A stretch of 64,000 nucleotides of DNA, from NCBI GenBank assembly GCA_021234155.1, contig JAJEKV010000216.1, positions 682,001 to 746,000 of the forward strand. Reading direction: 5' to 3'. The first letter of the stretch is position 1. Each line of letters opens with the position of its first letter. Positions 36,701 through 50,780 of the stretch are shown in pieces. This DNA comes from Isoetes taiwanensis. Taxonomy: Eukaryota > Streptophyta > Lycopodiopsida > Isoetales > Isoetaceae. The position numbers were made by a program, and so were the translations under genes. The notes beneath the pieces were generated by a model. The model searched no databases. It was not told the origin of the DNA and worked only from the letters and a program-made list of their open reading frames with translations.

Positions 36701-39700
36701 CAAAATAACTCAATGTCCTAATAAGACTAATTTTAACCAATCTAACCAAAGGAGCTAATGTGACTATTTTTATCTTAAATCTATGTTTTTTTATAATAAC
36801 CCATTGAATTGTTTTAGGATATGGTCTATGGTTTCAAGAATTATATCTATATGAAATCCCCCTCGAACCCCATGTTATTTTGCTACATATTCTAAACGAG
36901 GTGCACCACCGGACTACTACAAAGGTCTGATATGTTGATGGGTATGTTGGAGCCTCGACACACCTCGTTTTCGATTATGCTCAATTATGATTGGGGACGC
37001 CTATGATTTTTAAGATGTCGAATATGAAGTTTGCCTAAGGTTTTGATGGTATATCGAGCCTCTATACGGTTTTTAAGCAAGCTTTTAGAATATGAAATAA
37101 TCATTGGGATTCAACCTCTACCAAAATAACTCAATGTCCTAATAAGACGATTTTAAACCAATCTAACCAAAGGAGCTAATGTGACTATTTTTTATCTTAA
37201 ATCTATGTTTTTTTTATAATAACCCATTGAATTGTTTTAGGGATATGGTCTATGGTTTCAAGAATTATATCTATATGAAATCCCCCTCGAACCCCTCGTT
37301 ATTTTGCTACATATTCTAAACGAGGTGCCCCTGGACTACCACACAGTCGTCGGATATGTCAATCCGATGGCCCAAACCGTATGTTGGAGCTTCGGACATT
37401 TTCGATTATGCTCAATTATGATTGGGGACGCCTATGATTTTAAGATGTCGAATACGAAGTTTGCCTAAGGTTTTGATGGTATATCGAGCCTCTATATATG
37501 GTTTCGCTTTAAGCTTTTAGAATATGAAATACTGGGGATTCGAACCTCTACCAAAATAACTCAATGTCCTAATAAGACGAATTTTAACCAATCTAACCAA
37601 AGTGAGCTAATGTGACTATTTTTTATCTTAAATCTATGTTTTTTTTTATAATAACCCATTGAATTGTTTTAGGGATATGGTCTATGGTTTCAAGAATTAT
37701 ATCTATATGAAATCCCCTCGAACCCCCTGTTATTTTGCTACATATTCTAAACGAGGTGCACCTCGACTACCATGATTGCCGGATATGTCAATCCCATGGC
37801 CTGCATCAGCATGTTGGAGCCTCTCGACACCTCTCGCTTCGATTATGCTCAATTATGATTGGGGACTTCTATGATTTTAAGATGTCGAATCACGAAGTTT
37901 GCCTAAGGTTTTGATGGTATATCGAGCCTCTATGTTTCGCTTTTAAGCTTTTAGAATATGAAATACTGGGATTCGGAACCTCTACCAAAATAACTCAATG
38001 TCCTAATAAGACTAATTTTTAACCAATCTAACCAAAGGAGCTAATGTGACTATTTTTTATCTTAAATCTATGTTTTTTTATAATAACCCATTGAATTGTT
38101 TTAGGATATGGTCTATGGTTTCAAGAATTATATCTATATGAAATCCCTCGAACCCCATGTTATTTTGCTACATATTCTAAGCGAGGTGCACACTCGGACT
38201 ACCACAAATGCGCCGGATATGTCAATCCGATGGCCCGCATCCGGTATGTTGGAGCCTCTGGACACCTCTCAAGCTTCGATTATGCTCAATTATGATTGGG
38301 GACGCCTATGATTTTTAAGATGTTTAATAACGAAGTTTGCCTAAGGTTTTGATGGTATATCGAGCCTCTATACGGTTTTCGCTTTAAGCTTTTAGAATAT
38401 GAAATACTGGGGATTCGAACCTCTACCAAAATAACTCAATGTCCTAATAAGACTACTTTAACCAATCTAACCAAAGGAGCTAATGTGACTATTTTTATCT
38501 TAAATCTATGTTTTTTTTATAATAACCCATTGAATTGTTTTAGGGATATGGTCTATGGTTTCAAGAATTATATCTATATGAAATCCCCCTGGAACCCCAT
38601 GTTATTTTGCTACATATTCTAAGCTTTAGGTGCACCTCGGACTACCCGGCTTCGGATATGTCAATCTGGATGGCCCGTGATATGTTGGAGCCTGGACACC
38701 TCTCGCTTCGATTATGCTCAATTATGATTGGGGACGCCTATGATTTTAAGATGTCGAATACGAAGTTTGCCTAAGGTTTTGATGGTATATCGAGCCTCTA
38801 TACGGTTTCGCTTTTAAGCTTTTAGAATATGAAATTGGGATTCGAACCTCTACCAAAATAACTCAATGTCTTAATAAGACGAATTTTAACCAATCTAACC
38901 AAAGGAGCTAATGTGACTATTTTTTATCTTAAATCTATGTTTTTTTTTTATAATAACCCATTGAATTGTTTTAGGGATATGGTCTATGGTTTCAAGAATT
39001 ATATCTATATGAAATCCCATTGGAACCCTCGTTTTTGCTACATATTCTAAACGAGGTGCACCCTGGACTACCACAGTCGTCGGATATGTCAATCCGATGG
39101 CCCAGAATGTATGTTGGAGCTTCTGGACACCTCTTGTTTCGATTATGCTCAATTATGATTGGGGACGTCTATGATTTTAAGATGTCGAATACGAAGTTTG
39201 CCTAAGGTTTTGATGGTATATCGAGCCTCTATACGGTTTTCGCTTAAGCTTTTAGAATATGAAATACTGGGGATTCGAACCTCTACCAAAATAACTCAAT
39301 GTCCTAATAAGACGATTTTAACCAATCTGGGTGAGCTAATGTGACTATTTTTTATCTTAAATCTATGTTTTTTTTTATAATAACCCATTGAATTGTTTTA
39401 GGGATATGGTCTATGGTTTCAAGAATTATATCTATATGAAATCCCCCTCGAACCCCCTGTTATTTTGCTACATATTCTAAACGAGGTGCACCTGGACTGA
39501 TCAAAAGCCGGATATGTCAATCTGGATGGCCCAACCTGTATGTTGGAGCTTCCGACACCTCTCGTTCGATTATGCTCAATTATGATTGGGGGCGCCTATG
39601 ATTTTAAGATGAAATACGAGTTTGCCTAAGGTTTTGATGGTATATCGAGCCTCTATACTGGTTTTAAGCTTAAGCTTTTAGAATATGAAATACCTGGATT

Positions 39701-42700
39701 CGAACCTCTACCAAAATAACTCAATGTCCTAATAAGACGACTTTAACCAATCTAACCAAAGGAGCTAATGTGACTATTTTTATCTTAAATCTATGTTTTT
39801 TTTATAATAACCCATTGAATTGTTTTAGGATATGGTCTATGGTTTCAAGAATTATATCTATATGAAATCCCCTCGAACCCCGTTATTTTGCTACATATTC
39901 TAAGCGAGGTGCACCTCGACTACCACGCCGCTTCGGATATGTCAATCCGATGGCCCAAATCGTATGTTGGAGCCTCCGGACACCCTCTTGTTTCGATTAT
40001 GCTCAATTATGATTGGGGACGCCTATGATTTTAAGATGTCGGTCTGAGTTTGCCTAAGGTTTTGATGGTATATCGAGCCTCTATACGGTTTCGGTTTTAA
40101 GCTTTTAGAATATGAAATACTGGATTCGAACCTCTACCAAAATAACTCAATGTCCTAATAAGACGACTTTAACCAATCTAAACAAAGTGAGCTAATGTGA
40201 CTATTTTTATCTTAAATCTATGTTTTTTTTTTATAATAACCCATTGAATTGTTTTAGGGATATGGTCTATGGTTTCAAGAATTATATCTATATGAAATCC
40301 CCCGAACCCCATGTTATTTTGCTACATATTCTAAGCTTATTGGACTACCACAGCCGTCTGATATGTCAATCCGATGGCCCGAACAGTATGTTGGAGCCTC
40401 TGGACACCTCTCGCTTCGGATTATGCTCAATTATGATTGGGGACGCCTATGATTTTAAGATGTCAATCACGAAGTTTGCCTTAAGGTTTTGATGGTATAT
40501 CGAGCCTCTATACGGTTTCTTTTAAGCTTTTAGAATATGAAATATGGATTCAACCTCTACCAAAATAACTCAATGTCCTAATAAGACGACTTTAACCAAT
40601 CTAACCAGTTGAGCTAATGTGACTATTTTTATCTTAAATCTATGTTTTTTTTTATAATAACCCATTGAATTGTTTTAGGGATATGGTCTATGGTTTCAAG
40701 AATTATATCTATATGAAATCCCCCTGAACCCCATGTTATTTTGCTACATATTCTAAGCGAGGTGCACCTCGACTACTACAGTCGTCGGATATGTCAATCC
40801 GATGGCCCAGATCAGAGATGTTGGAGCCCTCGACACCTCTCGCTTTTCGATTATGCTCAATTATGATTGGGGACGCCTATGATTTTAAGATGTCTAATAC
40901 GAAGTTTGCCTAAGGTTTTGATGGTATATCGAGCCTCTATAATGGCTTCGGTTTTAAGCTTTTAGAATATGAAATACGGGATTCAACCTCTACCAAAATA
41001 ACTCAATGTCTTAATAAGACGAATTTTTAACCAATCTAACAGTGCGTGAGCTAATGTGACTATTTTTATCTTAAATCTATTTTTTTTTATAATAACCCAT
41101 TGAATTGTTTTAGGATATGGTCTATGGTTTCAAGAATTATATCTATATGAAATCCCCCCTCGAACCCCTCGTTATTTTGCTACATATTCTAAACGAGGTG
41201 CACTGGACGACTACAAATACTGCCTGATATGTCAATCCGATGGCCCAAACCGTATGTTGGAGCTTCCGACACCTCTTGTTTCGATTATGCTCAATTATGA
41301 TTGGGGACGCGTCTATGATTTTAAGATGTCGAATACGAAGTTTGCCTAAGGTTTTGATGGTATATCGAGCCTCTATAATGGTTTTCGCTTTAAGCTTTTA
41401 GAATATGAAAATACAGGGGATTCAACCTCTACCAAAATAACTCAATGTCCTAATAAGACGAATTTTTAACCAATCTAACCAAGTGAGCTAATGTGACTAT
41501 TTTTATCTTAAATCTATGTTTTTTTTTATAATAACCCATTGAATTGTTTTAGGGATATGGTCTATGGTTTCAAGAATTATATCTATATGAAATCCCCTCG
41601 AACCCCTGTTATTTTGTTACATATTCTAAGCGAGGTGCACCGGACTACCACATGCGTTTGATATGTCAACTGATGGCCCAGACTGTATGTTGGAGCCTCC
41701 TGACACCTCTCGCTTCGATTATGCTCAATTATGATTGGGGACGCCCTATGATTTTAAGATGTCGAATACGAAGTTTGCCTAAGGTTTTGATGGTATATCG
41801 AGCCTCTATACGGTTTCGCTTTAAGCTTTTAAAATATGAAATACGGGATTCGAACCTCTACCAAAATAACTCAATGTCCTAATAAGACGACTTTAACCAA
41901 TCTAACCAAAGGAGCTAATGTGACTATTTTTTATCTTAAATCTATGTTTTTTTTTTTTTATAATAACCCATTGAATTGTTTTAGGGATATGGTCTATGGT
42001 TTCAAGAATTATATCTATATGAAATCCCCGAACCCCTCATGTTATTTTGCTACATATTCTAAAAGCGAGGTGCACCTCGACTACTACGCTCGTTTTGATA
42101 TGTCAATCCGATGGCCCGCATCAGATATGTTGGAGCCTCCGGACACCTCTCGCTTCGATTATGCTCAATTATGATTGGGGACGCCTATGATTTTTAAGAT
42201 GTCTAATACGAGTTTGCCTAAGGTTTTGATGGTATATCGAGCCTCTATACGGTTTCGCTTTAAGCTTTTAGAATATAAAATACGGGGATTCAACCTCTAC
42301 CAAAATAACTCAATGTCCTAATAAGACTAATTTTAACCAATCTAACCAAAGGAGCTAATGTGACTATTTTTTATCTTAAATCTATGTTTTTTTTATAATA
42401 ACCCATTGAATTGTTTTAGGGATATGGTCTATGGTTTCAAGAATTATATCTATATGAAATCCCCCGGAACCCCTCTGTTATTTTGCTACATATTCTAAGC
42501 TTAGGTGCACCTCTCGACTACTATGCCGGATATGTCAACTGATGGCCCGTGATCAGATGTTGGAGCCTCGACACCTCTCGCTTTTCGATTATGCTCAATT
42601 ATGATTGGGGACTTATGATTTTAAGATGTCGAATACGAGTTTGCCTAAGGTTTTGATGGTATATCGAGCCTCTATACGGTTTCGCTTTAAGCTTTTTAGA

Positions 42701-44859
42701 ATATGAAATAAGGGATTCAACCTCTACCAAAATAACTCAATGTCCTAATAAGACGACTTTAACCAATCTAACCACGGTGAGCTAATGTGACTATTTTTAT
42801 CTTAAATCTATGTTTTTTTTATAATAACCCATTGAATTGTTTTAGGATATGGTCTATGGTTTCAAGAATTATATCTATATGAAATCCCCCGAACCCCCTG
42901 TTATTTTGCTACATATTCTAAGCGAGGTGCACCACGGACTACCACACCGCTCGGATATGTCAATCCGATGGCCTGCATCAGATGTTGGAGCCTCTGGACA
43001 CCTCTCGATTTTCGATTATGCTCAATTATGATTGGGGACCTATGATTTTAAGATGTCGAATAATGAAGTTTGCCTAAGGTTTTGATGGTATATCGAGCCT
43101 CTATACGGTTTCTTTTAAGCTTTTAGAATATGAAATACTGGGATTCAACCTCTACCAAAATAACTCAATGTCCTAATAAGACGACTTTAACCAATCTAAC
43201 CAAGTTGAGCTAATGTGACTATTTTTATCTTAAATCTATGTTTTTTTTATAATAACCCATTGAATTGTTTTAGGGATATGGTCTATGGTTTCAAGAATTA
43301 TATCTATATGAAATCCCCTCGAACCCCCGTTATTTTGCTACATATTCTAAAGCGAGGTGCACCCTGGACTACCACAAACCGCGTCGGATATGTCAATCCG
43401 ATGGCCCAAGACAGTATGTTGGAGCCTCTGGACACCTCTCGCTTCGATTATGCTCAATTATGATTGGGGACGCCTATGATTTTAAGATGTCGAATAATGA
43501 AGTTTGCCTAAGGTTTTGATGGTATATCGAGCCTCTATCTGGTTTCATTTTAAGCTTTTAGAATATGAAATACGAGGATTCGAACCTCTACCAAAATAAC
43601 TCAATGTCCTAATAAGACGACTTTTAACCAATCTAACCAGTGAGCTAATGTGACTATTTTTTATCTTAAATCTATGTTTTTTTTTATAATAACCCATTGA
43701 ATTGTTTTAGGGATATGGTCTATGGTTTCAAGAATTATATCTATATGAAATCCCCTCGAACCCCTCGTTATTTTGCTACATATTCTAAACGAGGTGCACC
43801 TGGACTACTATTAAACCGCTTGGATATGTCAATCCGATGGCCCGGATCAGATGTTGGAGCTTCCGGACACCTCTCGTTTCGATTATGCTCAATTATGATT
43901 CTATGATTTTAAGATGTCGAATCTCTAGTTTGCCTAAGGTTTTGATGGTATATCGAGCCTCTATACGGTTTCGCTTTTAAGCTTTTAGAATATGAAATCG
44001 AGGGGATTCAACCTCTACCAAAATAACTCAATGTCCTAATAAGACGACTTTAACCAATCTAACCAGTGAGCTAATGTGACTATTTTTTATCTTAAATCTA
44101 TGTTTTTTTTTATAATAACCCATTGAATTGTTTTAGGGATATGGTCTATGGTTTCAAGAATTATATCTATATGAAATCCCCCTGGAACCCCCTGTTATTT
44201 TGCTACATATTCTAAGCGAGGTGCACCCTGGACTACCACAGTCGTCGGATATGTCAATCCGATGGCCCAGACTGTATGTTGGAGCCTCTGGACACCTCTC
44301 GTTTCGATTATGCTCAATTATGATTGGGGACGCCTATGATTTTAAGATGTCGAATACGAGTTTGCCTAAGGTTTTGATGGTATATCGAGCCTCTATACGG
44401 TTTCGCTTAAGCTTTTAGAATATGAAATACGGGGATTCGAACCTCTACCAAAATAACTCAATGTCCTAATAAGACGACTTTAACCAATCTAACCAGTGAG
44501 CTAATGTGACTATTTTTTATCTTAAATCTATGTTTTTTTATAATAACCCATTGAATTGTTTTAGGGATATGGTCTATGGTTTCAAGAATTATATCTATAT
44601 GAAATCCCCCTGGAACCCCCTGTTATTTTGCTACATATTCTAAACGAGGTGCACCTGACTACCACAAAAATTTGGATATGTCAATCCGATGGCCCAGATC
44701 AGTATGTTGGAGCCTACGACACACCTCGCTTCGATTATGCTCAATTATGATTGGGGGCGCCTATGATTTTAAGATGTGAATCTGAGTTTGCCTAAAGGTT
44801 TTGATGGTATATCGAGCCTCTATACGGTTTCGCTTAAGCTTTTAGAATATGAAATACGG

Positions 44860-44932
44860 GGATTCGAACCTCTACCAAAATAACTCAATGTCCTAATAAG
44901 ACGACTTTAACCAATCTAACCAGTGAGCTAAT
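44860..44932 (-). promoter_or_regulatory. tRNA-like Pol III promoter (A and B boxes), representative monomer
   Basis: On the minus strand this monomer has TTAGCTCACTGGTTAGA, which matches the A-box consensus with one mismatch, followed about 50 bp downstream by GGTTCGAATCC, a perfect B box. The spacing suits an internal Pol III promoter of the tRNA type. The D and T arms pair only partly, so this is a tRNA-derived head, not a tRNA gene. A TTTT lies between the boxes and could act as a weak terminator; no other run of four T was seen on that strand of the monomer. In many monomers the boxes are damaged at exactly the CG or CAG/CTG bases. Confidence 0.65.
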
Positions 44933-44990
44933 GTGACTATTTTTTATCTTAAATCTATGTTTTTTTTTATAATAACCCATTGAATTGTTT

Positions 44991-47884
44991 TAGGGATATG
45001 GTCTATGGTTTCAAGAATTATATCTATATGAAATCCCCCTGGAACCCCCTGTTATTTTGCTACATATTCTAAACGAGGTGCACCCTGGACTACCACAGTC
45101 GTCGGATATGTCAATCCGATGGCCCAGACTGTATGTTGGAGCTTCTGGACACCTCTCGTTTCGATTATGCTCAATTATGATTGGGGACGCCTATGATTTT
45201 AAGATGTCGAATACGAGTTTGCCTAAGGTTTTGATGGTATATCGAGCCTCTATACGGTTTCGCTTAAGCTTTTAGAATATGAAATACGGGGATTCGAACC
45301 TCTACCAAAATAACTCAATGTCCTAATAAGGCGATTTTTAACCAATCTAACCAAAGGAGCTAATGTGACTATTTTTATCTTAAATCTATGTTTTTTTTTT
45401 TTATAATAACCCATTGAATTGTTTTAGGGATATGGTCTATGGTTTCAAGAATTATATCTATATGAAATCCCCTCGAACCCCCGTTATTTTGCTACATATT
45501 CTAAACGAGGTGCATTCCTGGACTACCACGGTAAGCCGGATATGTCAACCGATGGCAGGCATCGTATGTTGGAGCTTCGGACACCTCTCGTTTCGATTAT
45601 GCTCATAATAGAGGTGCACTGGACTACCACGGTCGCCGGATATGTCAATCCGATGGCCCTGGATCAGATATGTTGGAGCTTGGACACCTCTCTCGTTTCG
45701 ATTATGCTCAATTATGATTGGGGACGTCTATGATTTTAAGATGTCGAATACGAGTTTGCCTAAGGTTTTGATGATATATCGAGCCTCTATCTGGTTCGCT
45801 TTTAAGCTTTTAGAATATGAAATCTGGGGATTCGAACCTCTACCAAAATAACTCAATGTCCTAATAAGACGACTTTAACCAATCTAACCCGGTGAGCTAA
45901 TGTGACTATTTTTTATCTTAAATCTATGTTTTTTTTTATAATAACCCATTGAATTGTTTTAGGGATATGGTCTATGGTTTCAAGAATTATATCTATATGA
46001 AATCCCCGAACCCCTTATTTTGCTACATATTCTAAACGAGGTGCACTGGACTACCACAGCCGTCCGGATATGTCAATCCGATGGCCCGCATCAGTATGTT
46101 GGAGCTTCGGACACCTCTCGTTTCGATTATGCTCAATTATGATTGGGGACGTCTATGATTTTAAGATGTCGAATAATAGAGTTTGCCTAAGGTTTTGATG
46201 GTATATCGAGCCTCTATAATGGTTTAAGCTTAAGCTTTTAGAATATGAAATATAGGGATTCAACCTCTACCAAAATAACTCAATGTCCTAATAAGACGAC
46301 TTTAACCAATCTAACCAAGTGAGCTAATGTGACTATTTTTTTATCTTAAATCTATGTTTTTTTATAATAACCCATTGAATTGTTTTAGGGATATGGTCTA
46401 TGGTTTCAAGAATTATATCTATATGAAATCCCCTCGAACCCCTGTTATTTTGCTACATATTCTAAACGAGGTGCACCCTGGACTACCATGGGGCCGTTTG
46501 ATATGTCAACTGGATGGCCCGCATCAGAGTATGTTGGAGCTCCGACACCTCTCGCTTCGATTATGCTCATAATAGAGGTGCACCTGGACTACCACAGCCA
46601 AATCGGATATGTCAATCCGATGGCCCTCGTATGTTGGAGCTTCGGACACCTCTCGTTTCGATTATGCTCAATTATGATTGGGGACGCCTATGATTTTAAG
46701 ATGTCGAATCACTAGTTTGCCTAAGGTTTTGATGGTATATCGAGCCTCTATAACGGTTTTAAGCTTAAGCTTTTAGAATATGAAATACTGGGGATTGAAC
46801 CTCTACCAAAATAACTCAATGTCCTAATAAGGCGACTTTAACCAATCTAACCGGTGAGCTAATGTGACTATTTTTTATCTTAAATCTATTTTTTTATAAT
46901 AACCCATTGAATTGTTTTAGGGATATGGTCTATGGTTTCAAGAATTATATCTATATGAAATCCCCTCGAACCCCCGTTATTTTGCTACATATTCTAAACG
47001 AGGTGCACCTGGACTACCACAACGTCGGATATGTCAATCCGATGGTGCAATCGTATGTTGGAGCTTCGGACACCTCTCGCTTCGATTATGCTCAATTATG
47101 ATTGGGGGCGTCTATGATTTTAAGATGTGAATACTGAAGTTTGCCTAAGGTTTTGATGGTATATCGAGCCTCTATACGGTTTAAGCTTTTAAGCTTTTAG
47201 AATATGAAATACGAGGGATTCAACCTCTACCAAAATAACTCAATGTCCTAATAAGACGACTTTAACCAATCTAACCAAAGTGAGCTAATGTGACTATTTT
47301 TATCTTAAATCTATTTTTTTTATAATAACCCATTGAATTGTTTTAGGGATATGGTCTATGGTTTCAAGAATTATATCTATATGAAATCCCCCTCGAACCC
47401 CTGCTATTTATTTTGCTACATATTCTAAACGAGGTGCACCTGGGACTACCACACAGCCGTCGGATATGTCAATCCGATGGCCCGTGATGTATGTTGGAGC
47501 TTCTGGACACCTCTCGTTTGATTATGCTCATAATAGAGGTGCACCTCTGGACTACCACAATCGTCGGATATGTCAATCCGATGGCCCGTGCATCAGATGT
47601 TGGAGCTTCGGACACCTCTCGTTTCGATTATGCTCAATTATGATTGGGGACGTCTATGATTTTAAGATGTCTAATAATGAGTTTGCCTAAGGTTTTGATG
47701 GTATATCGAGCCTCTATAATGGTTTCGCTTTTAAGCTTTTAGAATATGAAATACGGGATTCAACCTCTACCAAAATAACTCAATGTCCTAATAAGACGAC
47801 TTTAACCAATCTAACCAAGGAGCTAATGTGACTATTTTTTATCTTAAATCTATGTTTTTTTTATAATAACCCATTGAATTGTTT
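44991..47884. repeat. Higher-order repeat of ~963 bp, three units
   Basis: Anchor spacings alternate 434, 535, 428, 531, 427, 538. The long units contain an extra ~107 bp: after GATTATGCTCA the sequence jumps to TAATAGAGGTGCAC and starts the same monomer part again. The junction word GCTCATAATAG occurs at 45,601, 46,565 and 47,526, spaced 964 and 961 bp. A normal plus a long monomer were therefore amplified together as a dimer. Confidence 0.9.
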
Positions 47885-50564
47885 TAGGGATATGGTCTAT
47901 GGTTTCAAGAATTATATCTATATGAAATCCCCTCGAACCCTCGTTATTTTGCTACATATTCTAAACGAGGTGCACTCGACTGGACTACCACTGATGGGTC
48001 GCCGGATATGTCAACCGATGGCCTGTGATCGTATGTTGGAGCTTCCGGACACCTCTCGTTTGATTATGCTCAATTATGATTGGGGACGCCTATGATTTTA
48101 AGATGTCGAATAATGAAGTTTGCCTAAGGTTTTGATGGTATATCGAGCCTCTATAACGGTTTCGCTTTTAAGCTTTTAGAATATGAAATACTGGGGATTG
48201 AACCTCTACCAAAATAACTCAATGTCCTAATAAGACGACTTTTAACCAATCTAACCAATTGAGCTAATTTGACTATTTTTATCTTAAATCTATGTTTTTT
48301 TTTTATAATAACCCATTGAATTGTTTTAGGGATATGGTCTATGGTTTCAAGAATTATATCTATATGAAATCCCCCTCGAACCCCCGTTATTTTGCTACAT
48401 ATTCTAAACGAGGTGCACCTCGGACTACCACGATCGTCGGATATGTCAATCCGATGGCCCTGATCAGTATGTTGGAGCTTCTGGACACCTCTCGTTTCGA
48501 TTATGCTCAATTATGATTGGGGACGCCTATGATTTTAAGATGTCGAATACTCTAGTTTGCCTAAGGTTTTGATGGTATATCGAGCCTCTATACGGTTTTG
48601 TGGTTTTTAAGCTTTTAGAATATGAAATACTGGGATTGAACCTCTACCAAAATAACTCAATGTCCTAATAAGACGACTTTTAACCAATCTAACCAAAGTG
48701 AGCTAATTTGACTATTTTTATCTTAAATCTATGTTTTTTATAATAACCCATTGAATTGTTTTAGGGATATGGTCTATGGTTTCAAGAATTATATCTATAT
48801 GAAATCCCCCTGGAACCCCCTGTTATTTTGCTACATATTCTAAACGAGGTGCACCCTGGACTACCACAGTCGTCGGATATGTCAATCCGATGGCCCAGAC
48901 TGTATGTTGGAGCCTCTGGACACCTCTCGTTTCGATTATGCTCAATTATGATTGGGGACGCTTATGATTTTAAGATGTCGAATAATGAAGTTTGCCTAAG
49001 GTTTTGATGGTATATCGAGCCTCTATACGGTTTCGCTTAAGCTTTTAGAATATGAAATACGGGATTCGAACCTCTACCAAAATAACTCAATGTCCTAATA
49101 AGACGACTTTAACCAATCTAACCAGTGAGCTAATGTGACTATTTTTATCTTAAATCTATGTTTTTTTATAATAACCCATTGAATTGTTTTAGGATATGGT
49201 CTATGGTTTCAAGAATTATATCTATATGAAATCCCCCCGAACCCCTGTTATTTTGCTACATATTCTAAACGAGGTGCACCTCGGACTACCACGATCGTCG
49301 GATATGTCAATCCGATGGCCCGTGACCAGTATGTTGGAGCCTCTGGACACCTCTCGTTTCGATTATGCTCAATTATGATTGGGGGGCCTATGATTTTAAG
49401 ATGTCAATAATGAGTTTGCCTAAGGTTTTGATGGTATATCGAGCCTCTATACGGTTTCGCTTAAGCTTTTAGAATATGAAATACGGGGATTCGAACCTCT
49501 ACCAAAATAACTCAATGTCCTAATAAGACGACTTTAACCAATCTAACCAGTGAGCTAATGTGACTATTTTTATCTTAAATCTATATTTTTTTTTTATAAT
49601 AACCCATTGAATTGTTTTAGGGATATGGTCTATGGTTTCAAGAATTATATCTATATGAAATCCCCCTGGAACCCCCTGTTATTTTGCTACATATTCTAAA
49701 CGAGGTGCACCCTGGACTACCACCGCGTCGGATATGTCAATCCGATGGCCCGTGACCGTATGTTGGAGCCTCTGGACACCTCTCGCTTCGATTATGCTCA
49801 ATTATGATTGGGGACGCCTATGATTTTAAGATGTCGAATCACGAAGTTTGCCTAAGGTTTTGATGGTATATCGAGCCTCTATACGGTTTAAGCTTTTTAA
49901 GCTTTTAGAATATGAAATACCTGGGGATTCAACCTCTACCAAAATAACTCAATGTCCTAATAAGACGACTTTAACCAATCTAACCAAGTGAGCTAATGTG
50001 ACTATTTTTTATCTTAAATCTATGTTTTTTTATAATAACCCATTGAATTGTTTTAGGGATATGGTCTATGGTTTCAAGAATTATATTTTATGAAATCCCC
50101 TCGAACCCCCGTTATTTTGCTACATATTGAAGCATTGTCAAAGATCAAGGACATTTGTTTGATCTAATGGATCTAGGACATATATGAAAGATTTTCGGTC
50201 TGTTCTCCAGGGTATTTTGACCCTAGGCTTAGTTATTGTATTGTTTAAAAGCATTTATCAACAAGGTAAAATGTATTTTTTATTTTTATTTGTCTTCAAT
50301 AAAAAGGATATGCTGATTTCTATCGTGTTGAGAGTGTTGAGAATATGTAACCGTGATTTTGATAAGGATTGACATTAAGAAGTTTTGCAAAGATGTGACT
50401 GTTATATATAAAAGTAACCAGATTTTGGCCTTTTATTGAAATCACCTATTCAATAAAAGGACCGCCTTTCTTTGAAAAAGGTCTTAAAGGATTGAAGTCT
50501 GTTTTGTACAGATTTGATTTTTTTTTTTTTTTTTTTAATCACGATTTATTAGAAAAAATAAAGC

Positions 50565-50750
50565 ACGCTTAGCTCATTGGTTGCATTGATTAAAGTATTC
50601 TTATTAGGATATTAAATTATTTTGGTAGAGATTTGCATCTCCCATTTCATATTCTAAAACCTTAGGCTTAACCCATGTAGAGATGAGTCTCAGATTTCAT
50701 ATTCCAAAACCTTAGGCAAACCTCAGATACATATTTCAAAATCATCAATT
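50565..50750 (+). mobile_element. Diverged SINE-like segment in X copy 3, inverted relative to the array
   Basis: Same arrangement as in copy 1: TTAGCTCATTGGTTGC, CTTATTAGGATATT, GGTAGAGATTTGCATCTCC, then CATATTCTAAAACC and CAAAACCTTAGGCAAACC. The differences from copy 1 again fall on small CG/CAG/CTG-containing words. Confidence 0.75.
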
Positions 50751-50780
50751 GAATCCATTTGCCATGGAAATAATTTGTTT

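Larger units (their letters stand above)
30736..50126. repeat. Satellite array block 3 (~45 monomers)
   Basis: This is the main block, with 45 anchor words from 31,114 to 50,055 and a typical spacing of 425-435 bp. Internal structure: a disordered part with short and scrambled monomers (31,580-33,250); a regular part (33,250-45,000); a higher-order part with alternating ~428- and ~535-bp units (44,991-47,884); and a regular end. Islands of consensus-like monomers occur at 44,160-44,620, 45,000-45,300 and 48,780-49,000. Each monomer contains a T-tract (7-13 T) before ATAATAACCCATTG, which is the A-tract of the SINE-like reading on the minus strand. No protein-coding gene is supported. Confidence 0.97.

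Noticed and set aside
44860..44932. A true tRNA gene in each monomer
   Set aside because: The B box is perfect, but the acceptor stem is missing and the D, anticodon and T arms pair only in part. A tRNA-derived SINE head explains it better.
17185..49378. Dozens of 60-110-codon ORFs in the array, many containing the segment DMVYGFKNYIYMK
   Set aside because: They follow the invariant block of the satellite in every monomer, change frame from unit to unit, lack a consistent start and stop, and lie partly on both strands. They are by-products of the repeat.
17156..50126. CRISPR array
   Set aside because: The unit is ~428 bp with variable words scattered through it, there are no short direct repeats with unique spacers, no cas genes, and the context is eukaryotic.
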